A DNA stretch of 64,000 nucleotides. It comes from Eutreptiella sp. 'Long Island Sound 2002' (taxonomy: Eukaryota > Euglenozoa > Euglenophyceae > Eutreptiales > Eutreptiaceae). Location of the stretch: assembly GCA_964036045.1 (NCBI GenBank), contig OZ038378.1:172910946-172974945 (forward strand), given 5' to 3'. Every line of letters starts with the position of its first letter. Position 1 is the stretch's first letter. The notes beneath the pieces were generated by a model, which saw nothing but the letters and a program-made list of their open reading frames with translations, was not told the origin of the DNA and did not search any database. This document shows, in pieces, positions 52,401-62,100 of this stretch. Position numbers and translations under genes: made by a program.

Positions 52401-52931
52401 ATTGTTGGATGCGTGTTGATCAATTATGACGTACCGGTTGGGTGGGTCATGGGGGTGCCATGTGCATGGGCTACTGCGGGGCTGGCAGAGGGTGGCATCA
52501 CATCATGACTCCATGCCTGTTTGTGGTATGTGCGGATCAAGCTATCAGAAAGCAAGCAACTTCCAATATTTCACCAGCCTGTCAGACACCGAGTGCATGC
52601 AGAGACAAAAATGCGGATGAAACACACTCCCATAACACCCTAGCAAAATGTCAACAAGCGGGATTTAAAAACACCATGTGTTGTTGAGCGCGGTTTCTTG
52701 ACAAAAAGATGAAGCAACCTTGGCAGGCTGTGTGCAAGGCAAACCGTGGGATCAGGCAGCTGCAAGGCCAGGTGTTCCACCAAAAGGGTGAATTGAGTGA
52801 GGCAAACAGGGGTGTGGGCAAATTTCCCTCCAAATCCTCCATGGTTGTGCCGAACAGAAGAATAGAATGCTGGCAGAAATTGACCCATGCCAGAGGTGAA
52901 ATTTGAGGCTTGGCTGAAGATGCTTGAGAAA

Positions 52932-53010
52932 CCCCCCCCCCCCCCGGCTCCCCCCCCCCCCCGGCTCCCCCCCCCCCTGCTCCCCCCCCTGCTCCCCCCA
53001 GCTCCCCTAA
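52932..53010. repeat. C-homopolymer / CCCCGGCT tract
   Basis: Consecutive runs of about 10-17 C separated by GGCT or TGCT. It is prone to assembly error, and long ORFs crossing it are unreliable. Confidence 0.9.
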
Positions 53011-53565
53011 ACTCCTCCTTAAAATAGGCTGTAAACACAAGTGAAACCAAGCAGACATGCACGTGGCACGAAGCATAAATATCCCTGACAGTGCCCATGA
53101 AGGAATGATGAATGATACCTTCAAATGTGGATGGACCCTCCGGAAGGTTGAGCCTGGCTACCAGCCATACACACTGGCTTCTGGGACCGGATGGGCATAT
53201 AGCTGACATCAGTTGCCTTTCTTGGGTTCTGTTTCAGGCACAAAGGGAAACAAGGAAGGGAAACTACTGGAAATGGAGTTCCCACTGCCATGCAGCACCA
53301 GGAACCAAGAAAGATTTCTGTCGGTGTCTCCCACATGCACGGGGAGGGACACAAGCACACAGCAAAGTGTACTGCACTGTTCCCACCGGGGCACTGCGTG
53401 CACACTTAGCGAAATCCACCAGATATGCATGATCCCCATCTGGAACAAACTTACCACATTGCAATTCCGCCCACAAAAAGAAACAAGCGCACCGCGGGCA
53501 CCGCGTTTAGCAACGCGTGCTCGGTCAGAGTTGCTATTTTACGCATCTTCGTCAGATTTTCAGGG

Positions 53566-53990
53566 TGGCAGGGATGCGGTAGCCTAAGGGGTTAGCATAC
53601 AACAATAGAGGCCTCCACTCTACCTCCGTCCGCTTCTTGATCCAGGTTCAACACCAGTTTGATGCCATGCAGCTGCTCCCGCTGGGCTCTTTGTCGGTCA
53701 AAAAATTGGGGCATGAAAAGAGAACATCGAAGCAAATCTGGGCTGCAGTGCAAAGGGACAAAAGGATGAACATGCAAGAATGACAAAAAAGGGCAGAGCT
53801 CAAAACTCCACTCACACACACAAAAAAACACATTCACTACACCTATTGCAGCTCATAAAACTGATACTTCTGCGTACCATCTATCTAGCTCCCTGAAAAG
53901 GATTATGTCGGCGACAAACAAAAATTTTACGTATGTAAGCACAAATACACGCACCTACAATGCGCACCGCATGTAGCACCACGTGCTCAT
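53566..53990 (-). repeat. Dispersed repeat related to 5.9-6.2 kb and 8.45-8.52 kb
   Basis: The reverse complement matches the intronic segments at 5,925-6,215 and 8,453-8,522. Here the two parts lie in one 425-bp stretch, whereas in the IQ gene they are 2.2 kb apart. Part of the minus strand reads as protein-like sequence (FFDRQRAQREQLHGIKLVL, then DGGRVEASIVVC and a stop), and the 8.4-kb copy ends the same way (GGRVETSVVVC, stop). A decayed mobile-element gene is possible. The family is not recognised. Confidence 0.5.
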
Positions 53991-55092
53991 TTCCCTCACA
54001 GAGGCCGGAAAATTGGGTTATCCTGATAGTATGGGCTCCAATCTTCAAACAACACAGGCAGTGGCGGGGGTATCACTATTTCTCGGGCATTGCGGCAAAT
54101 GCCCAAAACCAGGGTTCGGGTAGTTGCCAAGGTACAAAACCGTGCACTGTGTGCACACTGCATCGGCATCACTCCAAATATACGGCCACCGTTCTGCACA
54201 CAAGGAGGTGGGGCTGACCACACATCAAGAGGGAGGTCTAGTCAAGTGGAAGGACATTGTATCTTGGGACTCAGCACTGACGGGGCAGTTGTTCAAGCCT
54301 GGTGCACCTGATGAGTTAAGATGTGGCGAGCTCCGGCTGGGCAATGCCCCCCAAGCTCTGCAAAGATGGCGAGCGCTCCACCCTGAACACAGTTGGGTGC
54401 ATCCGATGGTGCTGAGTTGTCAAGCAGGACTCCGAGGCTTCTGGACCATCCCTCACACTCTGACCTGGCGTGAAAGGCCTGATGGGATGCCCTTGAGGCC
54501 ACAATCAGGATTGTATGTGTTTTCTCGTGTCTATCAAGACTGCCCGAAAGCCGCACGGTGCGGCTTGAGGCTCTGGTGGTGACCCTCTCCCTCTCTTACA
54601 CCCAGCGCTAAACGGACCAGAGGTTGCGGAACTAGCGCATTGCTGCGTTGTCAAGCCGCCATCCACGCACGTTCACAGACCCCCTGAATACCAACGCAGC
54701 CGCATGGCTTCAGTCCTAAACGCCTGGGCCCACCTGTCCACAACCCAAGGCCGGCTTCAGGCGTAGCGAGTGTAAGGCGTGGGGTGTGCGCGATGCCTTT
54801 CCCAACAATGCCCCATGTCCTTTCATTTTTGGTACGTGCAGGCACTCCCCCGGGAGTGCCATTCCGATGCACCAAGGGACAGGCACTTGCTCCACGCCAA
54901 TGCTTCACAGCGCTGTGCCAGTACCTGACTTCTCCTGCGGTAGGGCACACACTCAGGCCTTCGGTTTCCATTTGGTCACTGCGCATACCCCTGAGTTGTG
55001 ATCCGTTGTACACAGGTGGCTGTCCTTCGAAGAACCTCGCAGTGGAGCAGCGGCTGTGATCTAATCAGGTGGGGGCCTGCCCACCATGCCAC
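53991..55092. other. No gene recognised
   Basis: Mixed composition. A plus-strand ORF of about 150 codons (54,124-54,582) and a minus-strand one of about 120 codons (54,651-55,013) have no recognisable domain. The former may be part of the repeat family to its left. Confidence 0.35.
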
Positions 55093-55240
55093 AGTGAACA
55101 TTCTTTGCCTTCCTCTATATACAAAGTAGGAAAACACATGCAAGAATGTTCATTGCCTTCCTCTACAGATCAAGCAGGAGAATGGGCACAAGAATGTTCA
55201 TTGCCTTCCTCTATATACAAAGTGGGAGAATACATGTGAG
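55093..55240 (+). repeat. Three ~49-bp tandem copies
   Basis: Units beginning GAATGTTCATTGCCTTCCTC at about 55,144 and 55,192, with a diverged copy at about 55,093, each continuing TATATACAAAGT.GGA or a variant. They lie just beyond the 3' end of the helicase gene. Confidence 0.75.
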
Positions 55241-55634
55241 CCCTGCAACTAAAGAGCTGAGAAATTGAGAAATGTTCGTGGATAGTGTATTTGGTGAACC
55301 CCCTCAATCCAGAGAAAACATGGAATTGCCAATTCGATGGTCTCAAAACTGACAGAAACAGCAGCCCCTCAGTCCTGTCTGGACAGGGTGCTGTTTGTTG
55401 AATGGGCGAGAGGTGTTCCATAATGGCTGGTTAGTTGCGAACCACTGCCCAGTGCCATGGCTGCTGTGTGACCTGCCCGTCGATTGGGGGTATTTTTGAG
55501 GCGGTGTACCCGCACCATTTGTGGATCGTTTCCCATTGCAGTCCGTTCCAAACGTTGATACTTCCCGGGGAATGGGGCATGGGGATGGCGTCCACTCTGC
55601 TGCTAGAGCTGGCAGGCTTCACATTCTGCCTTTC

Positions 55635-58105
55635 CTAGACCGCGTCTGAAGCAGCATCATTGACGTGGAAGGCGTCAGGGTCCTGGGGTAAGTGGGGGGT
55701 TGGGCGCGGGTATAAACCGGCTTCTGGCTGTGACATCAGACTAGCAACGGCTGCTGAAAGGCTCTCCCAATAGTACAGGGAATTCCAAAAGCAACTGCGG
55801 TCGGCCTTCAATACGGCTGCACCATCAAAATCAAAGTGCTCAGAGCAGTGCTCCCTCTGCTCTGCGCAGATCGTTCGGAGGCGGCCAAGGGTTTGGCCCT
55901 TCGAATACCACTTGCAATGCTCCCGCCAGAGGCGTGTGCCTGTTCGGTACAGAACCCACATCCGTGGGATAAAGGGATGCGTGCAATGGGGGCACTCACC
56001 GCCGACTGCGAGCACGCCGGACAGGAATGCACGGTCCAGCAACCGTCGACAGTTGGCACAAATCTGCCCGAACTGGAACCGAGTATCGCGACATGACTCC
56101 GTGAACGCCCCGCTGATCTCCCCCACACCGGGGGCATCTGCAGAGGGTGTGACGGCGCCTGCGCACCCCTCGGCGCTTGGGGTACAGCCCCGCTCCCACT
56201 GGCCCGCGTGGCACGGCCCCTGCGGCAACGTCTGAGAACCAGCGCCCAGGGCATTGCCATCGCACCCTCCACTTGTGACGCTGCAGCGCTCGCTGTCAAA
56301 TGCGGGACTGCTCCTGCAAACGCCTCGTTCTGCACTGCAAGCGTGACCCCCGACCCCCACTCCTGACGGACACTCAGGGGGTAACCCTGATGCAGCCCCC
56401 GCCTCTGCCCCCGCCTCTGCCTCTGCCTCTGCCTCTGCCTCTGCCTCTGCCTCTGCCATGGGCCACAGCGCTGACGCAGCAGACGTACCAAATCCAGCCC
56501 CTGACCCGGACCCGCGGTCGTCCTCCAGCACGAATCTCCGCCGTTTGAGACCCCTGCGGACGCGGCTGAGGCCATTGCGGGCATCGACGTCGTCCGCGGG
56601 CGCGGGATCGCCCGCACACGGATCCGGCGGCAACGTCCGCAGAATGGCCGTGTGAGCCGCCGCCGTCCCCGGTGCCACCCCTTCCGCGTCGGGGTCCGAG
56701 CTCCCGCCACGTCGCCCGCCGACGCTGCGACTGCCAAGGGCTTGCTGTGCCCCGACGACGCGATCGCTGGGTCCCAGTGCCCCCCTCCACTCGGTCGTTA
56801 GACCGTCCCCTGATGCATCGCGTGCCCCGGGGGCTGCCGGGATCCCGTGCTCGAAGCCGGGCGCAGCCCACGCCCCCGTCCCTTCGCCAGCCCATGCCCG
56901 TGCCGTGTTGCCACTTTTGGAGCAACTCCGAGCACTCATGTCTGGCGCGCCTTGACATGTGGCGGACGCATTCCCGGCGCGCCCCCCAACCGACAGATCG
57001 GCGGAGCACTCCTCATCGCTGTCGTACACCGTGATTTCCGTTGCTGGGCCACAGGGGGTTCGGTGGTCGATACCCCTCGTGACCACTGCCGCCGCCGTTT
57101 GGCCGCTAAGCCCCGGCAGGACCGCACCCACTCTTCCCTTCAGATCCTCCGGAGACCGGGTGTCGCCCGAGGCCGCTTGCGAACGACCGAACACCGCGGA
57201 CCGGGCGCGCCGCGACTGCTGCGCCGCGAGATCGAAGGCAGAGCGCCACTCACCCCCCGTGAGGGGCTGCTCCGCGGCTTTGGGGCGAGACTGCGGCTCT
57301 GCAGCGCAGGTGTCTGAGCATTGCAGCATGGCGTCCTGCCCCGGACTGGGCCCCTGTCCCTGCTCGTGCCCGTGGGTGTCAGGCACGATCCGTAGCTCAC
57401 GCGGCGTTGGCTCGTGGTGCACGCCCCTAAACAGTGATCTGCGACCGTACGCCCCTTCCCACTCGGTTGCAACGTTCTGGGGTGTGCCTGTGGTGACCAC
57501 TCTCCGCGGGGCTTTGAAGGGGCGCTTGAATCCCGGTGCAGCGCTTGTCAACGAAGGGCTGTGTGCCGTTGACGCTAAGCCTCTTTGAAGACCCCCACCA
57601 CTGCCATGCACACGCGGTGCGCAGGCGTCGCGCTGAGAAGCGCGCGAGAACCCCGGAAACGAGGTCACGGCGCTGAGGGAGTGCCGGGCCGCACCATTGT
57701 TCTTCGGACTCGAGCAGAGCGCGTCCCTCGATGAGGCCTCGGGATTGGCAAGTTCCCGTGCGCAATACATCTTGGCACCACTCGAAACAACTTCGCTCAG
57801 GAATCGCGAGGGGGCGCCAGGAAGCGGCCGGGGGCCAAGGCCCCGGAGGTCGCAGCCATTCGGGTTGAGGTACGAGAGGTAGGCGCGCTCGGATGCCCGC
57901 GTCATGGCCACGTAGCAGAGTCGGCGTTCCTCCTCGACATCGGGGGCAGCAGAAGGGCCGGTGTCAGGCTGAGCCGCGCGCGTGCATGGCAGCACCCCCT
58001 CGTTGCACCGCACGACAAACACGTGGCCCCACTCCAACCCCTTCGCCTGATGGATGGTGGTCAGGGTGACCCCTCGGACCCTCGCCTCCGGCTCAAAGGT
58101 GGCGC
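55635..58105 (-). CDS. Helicase terminal exon: motifs V-VI and long C-terminal extension
   Basis: The acceptor CTCTCTTCAAG precedes 58,105, phase 1 entry. Motif V is VTLTTIHQAKGLEWGHVFVV and motif VI EEERRLCYVAMTRASERAYL. After about 110 residues the exon becomes a disordered Ser/Gly/Arg/Ala-rich tail of more than 550 residues, including a run of Glu-Ala dipeptides from a (CTCTGC)n tract at 56,399-56,458. The end is structured again: a CANC...CPHC zinc-ribbon-like pair about 25 residues apart, then a Trp/Cys/His-rich segment (LWREHCKWYSKGQTLGRL, ICAEQREHCSEHF) and a final helical part. The zinc module is more typical of protein or DNA binding than of catalysis. Confidence 0.85.
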
Positions 58106-59091
58106 CTTGAAGAGAGAGGAAGAGATAAATGTGAGGCAGTAACGCGGGGAGGGAGGAAGAAATGGAGGGACAGCATGCATCCAGGGCCCTCCAGAGGGAT
58201 TGCTTCTTGACCGCAAAAATGACACTAGGACACTAGGACGTGTGTCATATGGCTCCAGGCAACACTGCCTCTTTCCAACAGCGGTAATGCCCCATTCCAA
58301 AGAAAGTGCTGAGCCATTCAGAAAGAAGCACTATTCTAATCCGAAGGCAATACTGCCCAAGTCCAAAGGTGGTATTGCCTGATTTCGCAAAAATCGCCGC
58401 CACATTCTAAAGACAATGCTCCTCCCACTCCCTTCCTATGAGAACATGCGCCCCAAGCCCGTGGGCCGCAAGCCCCTAGAGTGGCAGGGCAAATGCAGGG
58501 CGGCGGTTGAATGGGCAGGAGGTCACTGTGAAATGAACTCCTTGCAACAGCGGGAAGATTCATTCAAGGCCATCGGGGGATGGGGAGGGCTTTCACTCCA
58601 TGGGTGTATACTCAACGTAATGCAAAGTAGTGTGAAAAACATGAAAAAGACTTTAGCCTGTCACACCACCTGACTACTCAAACTAGTGCAGACACCTGGA
58701 AAACCCTATGGCATCCTTTGTGGCAAACCTCCACCACTAGGGGCACTGCCCTTGAGGCATGAAAAAAACAAACTTTGGAAAGGGTTTTTGCCTCAGAATA
58801 CACACTGATGATTTTGAGGCATACACAAGAGAGAGAAGGTGTGTTTTTTTGAGTGTCTACTTTTCATCAAAAGGTGCCCAGCCTTTGCAGCAACTTCTGT
58901 TTGCATTGGCGTGCCGAGAATTGTTTAACCCTCCGCTATATCTTTGCTCTCGTGTGCGTGCGTGTATGTGTGTGCGTGTGTGTGGGGCCCAATCTAACAT
59001 TTGCCCTCAGATGAGCCATCCACACAGTAATGCTGATATGCTGCAGGTACCAAGCAAATTGCACACCCTCCCTTGTACACTCGAATCCCCG

Positions 59092-59143
<52 letters not shown>

Positions 59144-62100
59144 TGATGGGCTTGAGCAGCGGATAGGGCTGAGAAGACGGGAGTTCAGAACCATACAAGC
59201 GGAGGTGCAGGGCATCCATCCAAATCGAGAGGAGTGGTAATGTTTGGATATTGGTGGCACCCACCTTCATGCTAGGTGTGGTGTGCTTGGTGGTCATGGT
59301 GATCATTTCTTATCAATGTTGGTGTCCGAGGAGTTCCCAAGTGAGGGTGGATCCAGTGGAAGCATATTCATTGATTGGGATTCGGAACATTTTTCATTGG
59401 TACTTCATTATTTGCATGAAGCGGAAGCGCAGATGCTGGCGCATAGGAAGAGGTGGCTATGAGAGGCCACATACTATGGCCTACCGTAGTTCCATGCGGC
59501 AAAGTGTTGCCTCACGATTCTGCTGTGTGATGGCAACGTTGCACATGTGTACGACGGTCACCCACCCCACCCCAGTTTCTCCCAGATTCCTGTGCACTGG
59601 GAGTCATGTGGAAACCCGGTACATCTCAGAACTTTCGAAAAAAAAAAATCACTCCATGGTCTGTATGTCACCCCTGAGCGAGGCATGTGTCAGAGATGGG
59701 TGGTACCCTCGTGGTATATCTCTCTGGGACGTCTGACTTGGTGCCAACACGGGGCGTTTTCAGGGGTCGGTGCCATTGTCGCCTCATTTGTGCCCGCTGA
59801 GACCACCAGAAAAAGGGGGCAACGATGACAACGAATCGGATTCGGAATAATGAGTGATCTCTGGAGCATTGCCTGTGCCCTGTGTGTCGTCCCGTTTACA
59901 GCTCTGTGCGCAAAACTGTGGGCACCCCCCCCCCCCCAACCCATACATTTCTGAAACGGCCTTTTCTCACAGATTTCGAAAAGCATACACATACTCCCCC
60001 CAAGGGAACGACATTTTGGTGCATTGGACCAAAAGTTGAGAAAAACCTGAAAAAATGTGAATTTGCTCCGTGTTGGCACCTTATGAATGTCCCCGAGAGA
60101 TATGCCCTGCCCATTACAGACCCAAGTCAGGTTCCAGGTTCTCTCGCTGCTCGTATCCTGGTGCAAGCAGAAGTTTTATTCCGGTATGTATGTGCTTGAC
60201 ACACTCACTGCCATCAAGGTCCATGGTAATGTGCTTCGTCAACGATCCTCCCGTGCCTGGTCCATTTTTTTTTACCATCGCATTGCTCAACCCTGGTTGT
60301 GACTGAATCATTTTTCAGCACCCACAGGTTCTTCGCTTTTCAGAGTATCGGGCCGGCAAGGTTTCACAGATCTCCACTAAGTATCTGACTGTGATGTGCT
60401 AGGTTCCACTGATGTACGTAGAGGTGCAGAAATGCAACAACAATAGACTGAAGGGGTCAACATCGAAAAATTCCTTGGGAGATAATTTTGTCTCCCAAAA
60501 TAATGAGTTTACGAGGGGTTACACATCGGATTTACACATTGGGTAATGCTGCACGACTAATCCCCCAAAAGGGGGGTATGTGGCGCCTGCTCCAGCATTT
60601 GATCTAAAAACCTCTCTTCGAGGTGATTTACAGGCAGTGCGGCCCCCTTTGCAGTCCCCCGGGCCCCGACATTCAAATCACGGATCGAAACTACTCTACC
60701 GGCGCCACGAGTAAAGCCGAAGGTCCCCAACACCGCCCGCAAGCATACCCAAAGGTCGTGGGTTCGAGCCCGGGGTATGTTACGGATGGTTGGAAACACG
60801 CCTCGCGCTGGTGTGTGGGCGACTGGTCCTCAGACTTGTCCTCCTGTGTGACATTCCGTCTGGTTGTTGCTCCTTTACAGGGCCCTGGACAGTCACCCGT
60901 TCTTCCCTTCGCATGTTGCGTCGGGTCGCTGCTTTCTGTCGGCCGCTGCGGCCGGTGCTCTTGCTGGTGTCGTTTCCGCGTTCGCCGAGCCCAGTAGTTG
61001 GTGTGCTGGGGCTGTGCTGAATGTGGCATGGTGTGCCGTTTGCGCGTCAGCGGCGCCCAATAATTGGCGTATTGAGGATGTGCTGGTTGTTGCCGGGGTC
61101 ACGCGCTGTCCCGGCCGTCCACCACATGTCCTTTTCCCCCCCACGGCTGGTCTGCCCCTGATGGGCTCCCGCTCCTGTTGCGCAAACAGCCCATCTGGGC
61201 TGCGGGCTGCCCCCACAAGGACAGCACAAACCACAAACCACCCCTTCCCAGTATAACTACACCCTGTGTGGACCCACAGCAACCTGCCTCCGCCTTTGCT
61301 GTCGGCTTTAGAGTGCTCCGATATTGCGTGAGGAACTCCTGCAGCGCGGCAGGCGACGCCCCATGGCCCTCAGCGGCGTGCTTCAGCTCCGCAAGGTCCT
61401 GGCTTTTTGGAGTGTCGGCCGCATGGCTGATGTCCGAGAGCACCTCCAGACCGTCTGCGTCTGGCGCTGCGTCGTTGGCATCGTGCGGGGGTTTGCCGCT
61501 GCGGAGGCTCGCCAAATGCTCCGCATACGGCGAGGCCTCGCAGATGTACTCGACCTGGGCTTTGACGGACAGCCTCGCGACGTTTGCGCACATCTGCACG
61601 AGGCTCTGGTGGACCTTCCGCAGCGCCGCCACGTGCTTGTCGCTCACGGGCACCTGTGAAGTGAGCCAACGGGGCTAACCTTCCGATATTGGTCGGTTTG
61701 CTTGGGCCGGCTACGGAGTCGCAACATGGAATATCAGGAGCCCTACCAAGTCCTTCCATTTAGACTTGTGGGCATCAGAGCTAATCAACAACACAGCCAT
61801 CTCAACGTCGTGCATTCAGGAGCCATCACGATGATGATCTGCATTCCCAGGCATGTTTGTGCTCGAATCGCATTTTGTCACGGAGGAGCACCCCGCATCA
61901 GACCCACTCACACACCTCCAACCCCGTCCCCGTTCCTCACCTTCTGGGCGGAGCAAGAAATTGGTTCGGCCAAAGCATTTTTCGCGTTTTGGCCGACAAC
62001 ACATCTCCAAACATTTTTTTCTTTCGGTGGCAAAGAATTTGTCATTCTCATTGGCAAACAGGGGGGGGGGGGGGGTCCCAAACCTCCAATCCGCACTCCT

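Larger units (their letters stand above)
58106..61283 (-). other. Helicase intron with mobile-element remnants
   Basis: The 3.2-kb intron contains a GT microsatellite (about 59,094-59,142), an inverted-repeat element (59,715-60,104) and a B-box-bearing tRNA-like fragment (about 60,745-60,790). No exon was seen; phases of the flanking exons match without one. Confidence 0.6.

Noticed and set aside
56374-57009. Long overlapping ORFs on both strands opposite and beside the helicase tail (for example 56,374-57,009 and 56,959-57,588)
   Set aside because: They are shadows of the GC-rich terminal exon in other frames. The frame with motifs V and VI and the zinc-ribbon end is the only one with family support.
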